Assembly (NCBI RefSeq): GCF_000299355.1
Contig: NC_018664.1
Coordinates: forward strand, 2,898,380-2,962,379
Source of the DNA: Gottschalkia acidurici 9a
GTDB lineage: Bacteria; Bacillota; Clostridia; Tissierellales; Gottschalkiaceae
DNA: 64,000 bases
Direction of reading: 5' to 3'
Positions 27,234 through 36,434 of the stretch are shown here, in pieces (the stretch's first letter is position 1; each line of letters begins with the position of its first letter). The notes below the pieces were generated by a model. It was not told the origin of the DNA. It saw only the letters and a program-made list of their open reading frames with translations, and did no database searches. Both the position numbers and the translations under genes were made by a program.

Positions 27234-27953
27234 ATGGGTGGAATACATCTTACAACAAGAGGAACTTATTACAGAAAATATTTAGGAGTTCAATCAGATT
27301 TAACATTACCAACAGCAGTATCTTCAGATAGTAGAGTTGGTATAAAACCAGAGTATATGTTTGGAATGTATGCAGATAAATATGGATTAGATATAGGTGT
27401 TGTTTATCAAAATAATGAATTTTGTCTTTTCTATTGGTCTTTGTCCGATGAAGAAAGTGGTAGCTGGCATACTTGCATACAACGAGGAAGTACAGCGGAT
27501 CCTTCAATTAGAGCTAACCCAGGTGAAAAAATAACATTAAAGGCTTATTTAAATGGTAATAAAATAACCTGTGAGGCTATCAGAAGTAATGGGTCAAAAA
27601 CAACACTAGATGCTCTTTTAACATCAGAAGCAGTAGAACAATTCCAAAAAGGAGCTTATATAAATAGAGAGCTGGTTATAGCAGCTAATCCTAAATACAT
27701 TGTGAATCCATGCAATGTATACACATATAATGGTATTTTCAGCAATGGATTTGTAACTAGAATAGGCACTTATGAAAGAGAGCAGCTTAATAATAGTAAC
27801 TCTACAATAACAAAATTAGAATTACCTGAAGAAGATAGAGATGGAAGAGTAAATATTGATAAAAGTAAGATAAAGGTATTAAGTACTGAATGTGGATATG
27901 ACGCATACGGATACTCATACGAAAAAGCTACTTGTGACTTAAACCAAAAATAA
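27234..27953 (+). CDS. Orphan 239-aa protein downstream of holin
   Basis: No family recognised. The protein has no signal peptide and no membrane helix; it looks beta-rich, with many Tyr, Gly and Asn (FGMYADKYGLDIGVVYQNNE, EYMFGMY, LVIAANPKYIVNPCNVYTYNG). It could be a lectin-like or toxin-like single domain. AAGGAGGAA gives strong translation initiation. Lying behind a UviB-like holin gene and having no export signal, it may be released by that holin. It shares a terminator with the convergent SLH gene. Confidence 0.75.
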   Translation: MGGIHLTTRGTYYRKYLGVQSDLTLPTAVSSDSRVGIKPEYMFGMYADKYGLDIGVVYQNNEFCLFYWSLSDEESGSWHTCIQRGSTADPSIRANPGEKITLKAYLNGNKITCEAIRSNGSKTTLDALLTSEAVEQFQKGAYINRELVIAANPKYIVNPCNVYTYNGIFSNGFVTRIGTYEREQLNNSNSTITKLELPEEDRDGRVNIDKSKIKVLSTECGYDAYGYSYEKATCDLNQK

Positions 27954-27983
27954 AAAAGGGTACTTAGTACCCTTTTTTATTTT
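27948..27983. terminator. Bidirectional terminator overlapping both stop codons
   Basis: AAAAAAGGGTAC pairs with GTACCCTTTTTT around TTA, with A and T tracts. The stop codons of the convergent 239-aa gene (27951-27953) and SLH gene (27977-27979) both lie within it. Confidence 0.9.
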
Positions 27984-28921
27984 TCAGAAATCTGTACATC
28001 AACTCTTGTTCTATCACCACTAACGTATATTTGATGTGTACTTATATCGAAATCTTTATAATACTCATCTTTTTCAGTTGTTAAAAATTCTATTAATTCT
28101 TTATACTCTGGATTTTTATTGAATATATAGTTTAAATCATATTCAAGCTTTTCTATACTATCTAATTGATTCCACATTATTTTTATGGCGATAGATTTAC
28201 CTGGCATATGACTTTCTATAATGTCTAACTTCGTATTACTAGGAATAAAAAAACCACTAATATATTTACTTTGTGATTGAGTAATCCAATTATTTTTAGT
28301 TCCTATTCTATTAAGTACAGTAATTACTTGCTCAACTGTTGATGTTTCTTTTGGTTTTAACTGCATTTCACCCCATACATTAAAACCTTCTATTATTTCA
28401 TTTTCAACACAGTAAGCCAATGAATCAAAAGCCCAATCACTGATATCTTTTTTATCTTCAAATATATCTAGATTATTAGTTGAATTTGTGTTTATGTCTT
28501 TAATGTTCAAAAATCTTGTTATCATAGTTGCTATCTGTTCTCTTGATATATTATCATTTGGACTAAAGGTATCGTTGCTCATACCTTTTATAATTCCTAA
28601 AGAATAAGCTCTTTGTACATCTAGGTTATTTGTATCTTTAAACGGATTATCTTTTATTTTAATACTATCTCTATCTATGTTATTAACTTTTATATAAAAC
28701 CCAATGATTAGTTCAGCAAACTCTTCTCTAGTTATTTGCTGTGTATATTTTTTATCTTGTATCACATTCGGAGCATCTATTTTATTTTCCAAGAAGTTCC
28801 CTATGGCTTGAGCTGACCATCTACTATTACTAGCAAAAGCTGTACTTGAGCCTCCAATGACTAAATTAAAAATAATTAGAATAGATATCATGATTGATAA
28901 TTTTAAATTATTAGATCTCAT
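27977..28921 (-). CDS. Secreted S-layer homology (SLH) domain protein
   Basis: The 314-aa product has a signal peptide (LKLSIMISILIIFNLVIGGSSTAFA) and three SLH repeats in residues about 35-215: FTREEFAELIIGFY-like, then DNISREQIATMITRFLN with IKGMSNDTFSPN, then ETSTVEQVITVLNRIG with NEIIEGFNVWGEMQLKP. SLH repeats bind pyruvylated or other secondary wall polymers. The last 95 residues are unassigned and may be the surface-exposed part. Monocistronic; convergent with the 239-aa orphan gene. Confidence 0.88.
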   Translation of the reverse strand: MRSNNLKLSIMISILIIFNLVIGGSSTAFASNSRWSAQAIGNFLENKIDAPNVIQDKKYTQQITREEFAELIIGFYIKVNNIDRDSIKIKDNPFKDTNNLDVQRAYSLGIIKGMSNDTFSPNDNISREQIATMITRFLNIKDINTNSTNNLDIFEDKKDISDWAFDSLAYCVENEIIEGFNVWGEMQLKPKETSTVEQVITVLNRIGTKNNWITQSQSKYISGFFIPSNTKLDIIESHMPGKSIAIKIMWNQLDSIEKLEYDLNYIFNKNPEYKELIEFLTTEKDEYYKDFDISTHQIYVSGDRTRVDVQISEK

Positions 28922-29340
28922 ATTATTTTACTACTATAATAAGTAGTATCTCCTTTCATATTTTTATCACAAATTATATTACAACAAATCACATGTAACT
29001 ATATCACAGTAAATTATAGTAACTTCTTTATTTTAAAAATCAAATATTGTGAGCAACTAAAATTACTGTAATATCATAATGTAGAATTTCTACTTTTTTT
29101 ACTTTTCATTATATATATAGTTTTATCAGTCTTAATACATATTGAATCATAACATGGTTTATCCATCTCCCCATTTTTTTGTTTTATATAATATTAATCT
29201 TGGTACCTATTCACATAATATCATAAATATGTATGTTTTAAAATTAAAATCATATTACAAATATACAGGATATTTCTGAAGAAGTATTTTTAAAAATATA
29301 TTTATTTTACACTAAATAAGAATATTTTTATATAAAAAAT
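28922..29340. other. Intergenic spacer
   Basis: About 420 bp, very A/T-rich, containing the SLH promoter region. No gene or repeat was seen. Confidence 0.4.
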
Positions 29341-29375
29341 AGGCTAGACTATAGATTAACTCTATAGTCTAGCCT
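29341..29375 (-). terminator. Terminator of amidase gene
   Basis: AGGCTAGACTATAGA pairs perfectly with TCTATAGTCTAGCCT over 15 bp, loop TTAAC; minus-strand tail is TATTTTTTATA. Confidence 0.9.
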
Positions 29376-29391
29376 TTAATGCTATTTCTAT

Positions 29392-30168
29392 TTAAGAAGA
29401 TACTACTATAGCTTCATATCCCTTAGCCTTTAGTTCACGAACTAAACTATCTGCATTCGCTTTAACACTAAACGCTCCAACCTGTACTTTATATAGTCCA
29501 CCTACTTGAACTACTATAGGGCTATATCCTTTAGATTTAGGTTCATTTACAAGACTATCTGCATTTGCTTTTACACTAAACGCACCTACCTGTACTTTGT
29601 ATAGTGTACCTGAAGAACCACCAGAACCACCGTTATATGCTATGCCAAGGTTGCTTAAAATACCCTTCGCTACTGCTACTGCTAATTCATTTTGTCTATT
29701 TCTTAGTATGTCAGCATCCTGAGCGTTACTAATGAATGCTAACTCTACTAAAGCTGCTGGCATTTTTGTTAATCTTAATACTGCATAGTTTGCTGTTTTT
29801 GTTCCTCTATTTGCTGTATATACTTTACTTGCAATTATGCTATCTTGTATATTTTTTGACAATTTAGCTCCTGTTGTACTACCTGGATAACTGTATGTTT
29901 CTACCCCTTTTGCTGATGAACTGCTAAATGAATTGCAGTGGATTGAAACGAATACATTTGCCCCTAAGCTATTTGCTTTTGTAGCTCTGCTTGCAAGCTC
30001 TAAAAATACATCTGTAGTTCTAGAATAACTTACACTTACTCCATGTTTTCTTAATATGTCTCCAATTTTTAATGTAACTGATAATGCTATGTTTTTTTCC
30101 TGTAAACCATTACCTACTGCTCCTGGATCATGTGCACCATGTCCTACATCTAAAAATACTTTTGCCAT
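29392..30168 (-). CDS. CwlC-like N-acetylmuramoyl-L-alanine amidase with two SPOR repeats
   Basis: The first residue begins the Amidase_3 domain at once (AKVFLDVGHGAHDPGAVGNG), so there is no signal peptide. Zinc ligands are visible as DVGHGAHD, the Glu of GLQEKNIA, and the His of VSIHCNSF; the catalytic Glu is in AALVELAFISNAQD. Two SPOR repeats (KVQVGAFSVKANADSLV..., residues about 190-220 and 227-256) should bind stripped peptidoglycan. The 258-aa layout equals Bacillus CwlC, which lyses the mother cell at the end of sporulation. A phage endolysin is the alternative; a holin gene lies 2.3 kb away. GGAGGTTTTATT precedes the ATG. Confidence 0.9.
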   Translation of the reverse strand: MAKVFLDVGHGAHDPGAVGNGLQEKNIALSVTLKIGDILRKHGVSVSYSRTTDVFLELASRATKANSLGANVFVSIHCNSFSSSSAKGVETYSYPGSTTGAKLSKNIQDSIIASKVYTANRGTKTANYAVLRLTKMPAALVELAFISNAQDADILRNRQNELAVAVAKGILSNLGIAYNGGSGGSSGTLYKVQVGAFSVKANADSLVNEPKSKGYSPIVVQVGGLYKVQVGAFSVKANADSLVRELKAKGYEAIVVSS

Positions 30169-30270
30169 TAATAAAACCTCCTTAGTTTTTTAAGACTACT
30201 TTAGTCGACTATTTTGTCTTATATATTAAGAAGGTACTTTTCATTGAAAATGTAAACCTTCATATAAAAT

Positions 30271-30314
30271 AAAAAGCACTTTCAATACGTATATAGGTAT
30301 TAAAAGTGCTTTTT
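30271..30314 (-). terminator. Hairpin with A/T tracts upstream of amidase gene
   Basis: An 18-bp stem (30271-30288 with 30297-30314) with one mismatch; terminator-like on either strand. No gene ends here on either strand, so it may end the unidentified structured region at 30362-30562. Confidence 0.6.
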
Positions 30315-30361
30315 ACTATTTTGGTTTTCTTTTTTATTTCTTTTCTCTATCGATCTTTAAA

Positions 30362-30562
30362 TGGTATAGGCAAGCTATACCAAATAAATTGGTAACTTGC
30401 CCTACGAGGTAAAAGATAAGGGCTTTGCTCTCGCCTACGGCTTCACCCATAACCTTTCAAAAAAGGTTAATCAAAGCTTTAAAAAGTCTTCGACGACACT
30501 TAGGCATGACCCACCCCTCCTGAACATAAGGTTCAGGAGGGGTGGGTCATGCCTAAGTGTCG
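30362..30562. repeat. Cluster of hairpins including a 32-bp perfect inverted repeat
   Basis: Contains TGGTATAG/CTATACCA (30362-30369, 30375-30382), an overlapping GGCAAG...CTTGCC pairing, AACCTTT/AAAGGTT near 30451-30469, and 30494-30525 pairing perfectly with 30531-30562 around ATAAG. The 32-bp arm is rich in G+C (ACCCACCCCTCCTGAA), unlike the neighbourhood. It looks like an inserted palindromic or structured element; the right arm runs into the VanZ gene. Confidence 0.6.
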
Positions 30563-31028
30563 CTACCATTTGGGATATTTTTTTATATTGTACCTTAATA
30601 TTACTTTAAAAATAACTTTAAGGTTTAATAACCCAATATTTAACCCTAATATAAATTTAATACCTTTAAAATATGGATTTGGAATTGAAAATATACTTAA
30701 TATTGTATTATTTATGCCTTTGGGATTTCTATTACCCATTTTATGGGAAAAATATCGTAACTTTTGGTCAACCTTTTACTATGGACTATTTTTCTCCTTA
30801 TTCATTGAAATCGGACAACTATTTGTAAGAAATCGTGCTACAGATATAAATGATTTAATAATGAATACTATAGGAGCTATCGTTGGTTGGGTAATTTTTA
30901 ATGCTTTAAGAAAAGTTTCTCGTAAATTCTCTACTAAAACAGCAATTAATATTTCTTCTAATGATACTTTGGCTATCAAATTAGAATCCTGTGTATATGT
31001 CGTGATTACGATTATATGCCTTTTTTAG
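30549..31028 (+). CDS. VanZ family protein, 5' end replaced
   Basis: The 159-aa frame carries a VanZ-like core: INLIPLKYGF, ILNIVLFMPLGFLLPILW, SLFIEIGQLFVRNRATDINDLIMNTIGAIVGWVIF, with three membrane helices. The usual first helix is largely missing; instead the ATG and codons 2-6 lie in the right arm of the 32-bp hairpin, and the only upstream frame is unrelated. VanZ proteins give low-level teicoplanin resistance by an unknown route. There is no ribosome site near the ATG, so it may not be expressed. Confidence 0.65.
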   Translation: MPKCRYHLGYFFILYLNITLKITLRFNNPIFNPNINLIPLKYGFGIENILNIVLFMPLGFLLPILWEKYRNFWSTFYYGLFFSLFIEIGQLFVRNRATDINDLIMNTIGAIVGWVIFNALRKVSRKFSTKTAINISSNDTLAIKLESCVYVVITIICLF

Positions 31029-31043
31029 ATAAGCAGAGTGACA

Positions 31044-31083
31044 AAAAACAGCGTTAATATACGTGAATATTAACGCTGTTTTT
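31044..31083. terminator. Bidirectional terminator
   Basis: A perfect 17-bp stem (31044-31060 with 31067-31083, 6-nt loop) with A/T tracts, between the VanZ gene and the convergent two-component genes. Confidence 0.9.
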
Positions 31084-31235
31084 ATGTTATTATTATGATA
31101 TCTTTTTATTTTGCACTTCAAAACGGAAATCGTTGATTCATATATACTCTCTTCTTCCCTACTTATATAGTTTTTTATTTTAAGTTTTATTAATTTAGTC
31201 GGTTTATAAAAATAAGTAGTAAATTACCCTCTCTA

Positions 31236-32648
31236 CTAATTGAATATAATTTTTACTATTGTTCCTTGATTTAATTTGCTCTCTATTTCTATTTTAGATT
31301 TATGAACGTTTGCTATTTCAGCACAAATAGAAAGTCCAATTCCTGAGCCATCACTTGCTCTAACCCTTGATTTATCTACCATATAAAAAGGTTCGAAAAC
31401 TTTAGGTAAATCATCTTCAGATATTCCTATTCCTTCATCCTTTACTTCAAGGATAACTTTTAAATCTATATCTTTATATACACTTAGATAAATTTTAGAG
31501 CTATCATTAGATGCCTTTATAGCATTATCTACTAGATTAACCACTAAATTTTTTATTAAGTCCTTTTCAACTAATATCTCGTACTCTTCTCCATATATAA
31601 TTAAATCTATATTTTTGCTTTCTATTTTATTATTTAAAATTTCTTTTGTTTCTAAAAGTATATTCTTTATATTTTCTTTCTTCATTATAAAGTTCTCTTT
31701 TTTAAATAGTATTAAATCCATCATTTTTTCAGAAAGATTTTTAAGTCTCTTTCCCTCGTTTAGTATGTAATTCATTCCTAAAAAAAATACTTCTTCGTTA
31801 TGTTTAGTTGATATTAGAAACTCTGCATACCCTATTATAGAGGTTAGTGGAGTCTTTAGTTCATGGGTCAAATTATCTATAAATCTTTGCTTTTGCTCTA
31901 CATTTTTTTCTAGTTCAAATATTTTTTCTTCAATAACATATGTCATATCATTGAAATGATCTGATAAGATACCTATTTCATCATTAGACTTTATATTAAC
32001 TCGCTCTGAGAAATTTCCATCTTTTATATTTTTCGTAGTATCTATTAGTTTATTAATTGGCTTTGTTATGTATTTACTTAAAATATACATGCCTATAGCT
32101 AAAACTATACAAATTACAAGCTGTAATTGAATAAAAAGAACATATTGTTTTCTCTTATCTTCATACACATAACTTATATCTCTTATATATGTAAATTTAA
32201 AATATTCCTTATTTGCTTCTAGTAAACTAGTTATAAATATATAAGTTTTATCTCCTACATCTCTTATAATATATTGTCTTTTATCTAAGAGAGGATTTTT
32301 AAGCTCTACTCTTTCTTGTTTCACTTTTAAATTAATATTGCTAAAAACTTCATTATTATCATTATCTAAAACTTCTATATATATCTTCTTACCATTAAAA
32401 ACTTCCATATAGTCTTTAAGCGTAAAGTATATAAATTCTCTTCCAAAGGAATAATCTAGTGCATTTTTTATTGAAATTATACTGCTTCTTACTCCAGAAT
32501 ATATGCTTAAGTGTTCGCTAAGGCCCCTATCTATTTCTCTTTTCAAGTTTAGTTTATAACTATTATCTATTAGAATATAAGCTCCTATATTAAATACAAC
32601 CAAGAATAATATTACTGAGTATATAAGTATCTTCTGCCAAAATTTCAT
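31236..32648 (-). CDS. Sensor histidine kinase
   Basis: The 470-aa kinase has membrane helices at about 5-27 and 172-192 flanking an extracellular sensor, a HAMP linker (about 195-245), HisKA with FIDNLTHELKTPLTSIIGYAEF (His about 264), and an ATP-binding domain with NLVDNAIKAS, VKDEGIGISEDDLPKVFEPFY and GSGIGLSICAEI. It should autophosphorylate and pass phosphate to the response regulator encoded directly before it; the ATG follows the regulator's stop with no gap, and GGAGGA lies in the regulator's last codons. Confidence 0.95.
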   Translation of the reverse strand: MKFWQKILIYSVILFLVVFNIGAYILIDNSYKLNLKREIDRGLSEHLSIYSGVRSSIISIKNALDYSFGREFIYFTLKDYMEVFNGKKIYIEVLDNDNNEVFSNINLKVKQERVELKNPLLDKRQYIIRDVGDKTYIFITSLLEANKEYFKFTYIRDISYVYEDKRKQYVLFIQLQLVICIVLAIGMYILSKYITKPINKLIDTTKNIKDGNFSERVNIKSNDEIGILSDHFNDMTYVIEEKIFELEKNVEQKQRFIDNLTHELKTPLTSIIGYAEFLISTKHNEEVFFLGMNYILNEGKRLKNLSEKMMDLILFKKENFIMKKENIKNILLETKEILNNKIESKNIDLIIYGEEYEILVEKDLIKNLVVNLVDNAIKASNDSSKIYLSVYKDIDLKVILEVKDEGIGISEDDLPKVFEPFYMVDKSRVRASDGSGIGLSICAEIANVHKSKIEIESKLNQGTIVKIIFN

Positions 32649-33302
32649 CTAGTCCTCCAATCTATATCCTACTTTATATACAGTTCTTATACTATTACCT
32701 AGATTTAATTTTTTCCTGAGTTTCTGAACATGCATATCTATAGTTCTTGTTTCTCCTAAGTAATCATATCCCCATATCGTCTCTAATAGCTTGTCCCTAG
32801 ACAAAGCTATACCCTTATTTTTAACTAGCATAATTAAAAGTTCAAATTCCTTTGCTGTTAAATCTATTACTTTACTATTCTTTTTTACAATTCTTTCTTC
32901 TATGAATACTTCCAAGTCTTTAAAATATAAAATATCTCTTTTATTACCATACCTTCTTAAGACTACTTCTATCCTTGCTAAAAGTTCAATTGCTTCAAAT
33001 GGTTTCACAATATAATCATCTGCTCCCATTTTAAGTCCTCTCACTTTATCTGAAAGAGAGTCTCTAGAAGTTAAAAAAATTACAGGAATACTACGGTGTT
33101 TTATTCTTTCCATCAAACTAAATCCATCTAATTTCGGAATCATAATATCTAAAATGATTAAATCAAACTGTTCTTCTCCTATTAGTCTTAAAGCTTCCTC
33201 TCCATCATAAATTTGTGTTGTCTCATAACCTACCATATTTAAGTTTAGTCTTATCAAGTCTGAAATTCCTAAATCATCTTCTACTATTAATATCTTTTCC
33301 AA
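32649..33302 (-). CDS. OmpR/PhoB-type response regulator
   Basis: The 217-aa protein has a receiver domain with the acidic pair EDD (residues 8-10 region), phospho-acceptor Asp in LIILDIMIPKLDG, the switch Thr/Ser in PVIFLTSR and Lys in DYIVKPFE. The winged helix reads LTAKEFELLIMLVKNKGIALSRDKLLETIWGYDY... TIDMHVQKLRKKL. It forms an operon with the kinase. Targets are unknown; the lipoprotein and DUF4173 genes to the right are on the same strand but behind a terminator. Confidence 0.96.
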   Translation of the reverse strand: MEKILIVEDDLGISDLIRLNLNMVGYETTQIYDGEEALRLIGEEQFDLIILDIMIPKLDGFSLMERIKHRSIPVIFLTSRDSLSDKVRGLKMGADDYIVKPFEAIELLARIEVVLRRYGNKRDILYFKDLEVFIEERIVKKNSKVIDLTAKEFELLIMLVKNKGIALSRDKLLETIWGYDYLGETRTIDMHVQKLRKKLNLGNSIRTVYKVGYRLED

Positions 33303-33362
33303 TAAAGATACACTCTCCTTGTACGTTTCAAATTACCTTCTATTATATATTAAAGGTACAAT

Positions 33363-33402
33363 AAGTAATAAGGTATTGCAAAATTGCAATACCTTATTAC
33401 TT
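33363..33402 (-). terminator. Terminator of lipoprotein gene
   Basis: A 19-bp perfect stem (33363-33381 with 33384-33402) directly after the lipoprotein stop. Confidence 0.85.
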
Positions 33403-33417
33403 AAGCATATATTCCTT

Positions 33418-34197
33418 TTATCCAAGTATACCTTTAGTCTTGTAGTCTTTATTGATTTCTATTGCGTCCTTTGCCTGTTGCTCATCTACATAGCCAAATC
33501 CAGTTACTTTTCTTGAAAGGGACTCTACAAATACTTCTATAACCTTATTCTCACCATATTTATATGCTATAGTACATAAGTCTGGACTTATTCTTATGTC
33601 ACCTAGAAACTCTAATCCTTCTATGTTATCTACAAGTTTATTTTTCTTTATGTAATCAAGTGCAATATTTTTAGCATCTTCTGTTTCAATTTCCTTTGCT
33701 TTCAACTCTTCTATTGCCATATTTTGGTTTCTAGCTTTTTCGTCAATTATTCCAATTTCTATAATTTCTCCATTTTTTTCTTCCATTTTTACATGGTAAG
33801 TTTTGTTGTTATGCCAATCTTCATTTAACTTTTTTACCTCGTCCTTAGTCATATTCTTTACATTTTTTAACCTGCTACGATCAAATGTTGACCAAGAAAT
33901 GCTCCAGTGATTTTTATTCTTAAAGTTATATTCATCCCCTATTTTTAGAAGTTCTACTTTTTCGAATAAATTCTTTACATCAACTTCTTCATCAAAGTAA
34001 TTTTCGAATAACTTTATAGCTATTTCTTTTGCTCTTTCTTTTGTTATACTTTGAGAATTTAATGTATTTTGAAAACTAGTTTGTTCTGTCATTAATACAT
34101 TCTTTCTTACAGCTTCTGTACTTTGACAACCTGATAATATTAGTACCCCTGTAATTACACCTATTGGTATTCCTTTTTTTATTTTATTAAGCTTCAT
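33418..34197 (-). CDS. Putative lipoprotein with PepSY-like repeats
   Basis: The 259-aa product starts with a lipoprotein signal (GVITGVLILSGC, Cys24 lipidated). The rest has two segments with the ITKERAKEIAIKLFENY... and EIETEDAKNIALDYIKKN pattern plus beta strands, resembling PepSY/YcdB-type domains, but the match is by eye. It is monocistronic between the two-component operon and the DUF4173 gene; the two-component system may regulate it. GGAGGAAATGAATT precedes the start. Confidence 0.7.
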   Translation of the reverse strand: MKLNKIKKGIPIGVITGVLILSGCQSTEAVRKNVLMTEQTSFQNTLNSQSITKERAKEIAIKLFENYFDEEVDVKNLFEKVELLKIGDEYNFKNKNHWSISWSTFDRSRLKNVKNMTKDEVKKLNEDWHNNKTYHVKMEEKNGEIIEIGIIDEKARNQNMAIEELKAKEIETEDAKNIALDYIKKNKLVDNIEGLEFLGDIRISPDLCTIAYKYGENKVIEVFVESLSRKVTGFGYVDEQQAKDAIEINKDYKTKGILG

Positions 34198-34597
34198 AAT
34201 TCATTTCCTCCAATGGATTTCATTTTTTATTTAATCTCATTATATAGTGAATGTATATATAAACTATATTCTAGTTGTAAAATAGTTGTAAAATGTTTCT
34301 TTTTTAAGTGGTTTCTTTGCTCAAAATGAATTATATTTTATTTTTTATGCTAATTGTTCAGTTATCCTTATTCACGTTACTATTCTTTATTGATAAACTT
34401 TTTTCAACTAGATTTGTGCATCCTTTTTGTAATAATTTTATATTTCTTTCACAGTTTATTTTTTATATTTATTATATTATCTATTTAATTATATAGTTAT
34501 GCTCTTCCCTTTAATACTAGTTATATATTTAAGCTACTCTTTATATCAGCAGTTTATAAAATTACCAAGCAGCCTAAATGCTTATTCTATTAGTACA
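34198..34597. other. Intergenic spacer
   Basis: About 400 bp between same-strand genes, very A/T-rich. A T-rich open frame on the plus strand is not gene-like. No terminator for the DUF4173 gene is evident. Confidence 0.4.
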
Positions 34598-36133
34598 TTA
34601 TTTTGAACCAATCTTAACTGCTTGTGTTTTCTTTTTATAATAATTAAATTCATACCATTTATCATAGTATTGATTTAGCTCTTCTTGTTTTTTATTGATA
34701 TATGTTTTCGCATTTTCTTTTACTACATAGTTATCTTCTACTTTTAATAATCTCTCCATTTCTTCAATACCATCACATGAAAGACTAGTTATATATTCCA
34801 TATCTATATTTCCTGTTTCAAAATATCTATCAATATTATTTTTAATAATTAATTTATCTATATTTATAAAGTTTAAACCTATATAGAAAGCCATACTAAC
34901 TATTAAACCTAGCTTTAAAGCTTTTATCTTTTTTTTCCAAACTTTAGACAGTACTATTAAAAGTAATGCTCCTAAATATACTATAAATATTTGAACAAGT
35001 ATCCTAAGTCTAGTATATCCAAAAGCTTGCTCATACAGATTCATCTTATAGAATGATGAAAATATCATATTAAAAGTAAATATTATCAACAAACTATACA
35101 ATACTTTTAATGCAACTGCTACTTTTCTCCCATCTACTTTTGTAAAGTTAATACTTAGTATTAATATAGTAAAATTTATTAAAGTGACTATAACAAGCTC
35201 AAAGAAACCCCTTCTTGCATATTCTGCATAGGTAAATCCGCTTTTAATAATATTTTCACTATCTCCATATAGATATGAAATCTGAACCACACTAAATATT
35301 AAGTAAACTATAGATATACAACATATAATAGTTAAGACCGTTATAGAGTTCCAACTAAGTTTACATTCAATCTTTCTTTTATTACTATCTATTTCCTCAT
35401 CACATCTTAAACTCCATAGAAAACCTACAGAATAATTTGTAACAAATAATATGACAATTGTATGACCTATCAGCTTTTCTATATTCATATAATTAAAGAT
35501 GTCTATTATATTTTTAATATGATAACTAAACATTGCATCTGCAGATCTAAGAAGCCCTAATATAACAGCCAATAGTGGTATAGAAATTATAAGTCCTCTA
35601 ATTACTGCTTTCCTAACAGGATTTTCTTTATTTTTTGATTGCACTATATTTTTTGTGAATTCAGGTCCTTTCGTAAAGTTCTCTAAAGGTGTAGCTACTA
35701 ATCTAGTAAATGTATTTTCAATAAAAGATATATTTATTTCTTTTATATTTTTATATCTTATTAATAATATGTATCCGCTAATCAATAATGGTATTATGAT
35801 TGCGTTTAGTCCTCTTAATATCGGATTATTGTAAATACTATATGATAATGATAATAATATAATTGTTAGTAGAAATATTAAACTTAGCTTATTTGATAAA
35901 TTAACTTTTGAGTGAACTGACCATACAGAAATTACTATAAATAAAGAGATAAATAATAGTGCTGATATGCCTATAAATTCGCCCACAAAAAAAACATCGT
36001 ATGCCATTCCTATTATTAATCCTAGAGCTAAAACTTTTATTTTCTCACCTATGCTTTCACTATTATCTCCTTCTATATACTTATTGTTTAATATGTCTCT
36101 AGACATGCTATCTAGAAAGTTACTCTTTTTCAT
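34598..36133 (-). CDS. DUF4173/DUF4153-type polytopic membrane protein
   Basis: From ATG 36133 (AAGGGGGA 10 nt upstream) the protein has 511 aa with about twelve membrane helices and a soluble C-terminal 90 residues. The core with LEGFTKGPEFTK-like, PVRKAVIRGLIISIPLLAVILGLLRSADAMF and SGFTYAEYARRGFFELVIVTLINF segments matches DUF4173, whose conserved TYAEYARRGFFEL is clear. The frame stays open upstream to an ATG at 36391, adding 86 very basic residues, but no ribosome site is there. Function unknown; members often accompany two-component systems. A 31-bp operator-like repeat lies upstream. Confidence 0.82.
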   Translation of the reverse strand: MKKSNFLDSMSRDILNNKYIEGDNSESIGEKIKVLALGLIIGMAYDVFFVGEFIGISALLFISLFIVISVWSVHSKVNLSNKLSLIFLLTIILLSLSYSIYNNPILRGLNAIIIPLLISGYILLIRYKNIKEINISFIENTFTRLVATPLENFTKGPEFTKNIVQSKNKENPVRKAVIRGLIISIPLLAVILGLLRSADAMFSYHIKNIIDIFNYMNIEKLIGHTIVILFVTNYSVGFLWSLRCDEEIDSNKRKIECKLSWNSITVLTIICCISIVYLIFSVVQISYLYGDSENIIKSGFTYAEYARRGFFELVIVTLINFTILILSINFTKVDGRKVAVALKVLYSLLIIFTFNMIFSSFYKMNLYEQAFGYTRLRILVQIFIVYLGALLLIVLSKVWKKKIKALKLGLIVSMAFYIGLNFINIDKLIIKNNIDRYFETGNIDMEYITSLSCDGIEEMERLLKVEDNYVVKENAKTYINKKQEELNQYYDKWYEFNYYKKKTQAVKIGSK

Positions 36134-36434
36134 TTTCACGTTATCCCCCTTACATTTTCCTGCCTTTTTTAACTTATATACTAAAAGTATTGGTGATATA
36201 TCTCTTATAAAGGATATAGATTTCGTATATATTTTTTCAATTTGGCCTATCTTTAGTAGCTTGAAAGCAAAGTACTTTTTGATAAATTCATAAGTTTTCC
36301 TATCTCTATTAAAATTAAATCGTCGAATGTAACTTTTAAAAAACCTGATATGGATTTTTCTATAGTATTTTCTTCTCACTCTCCATTCCATATATTACTA
36401 TTATAGTATCATCACACCCCATGTTAATCAATAG

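Noticed and set aside
34308-34496. 62-codon plus-strand frame, nearly all Phe/Ile/Leu
   Set aside because: Expected of T-rich noncoding DNA; no ribosome site.
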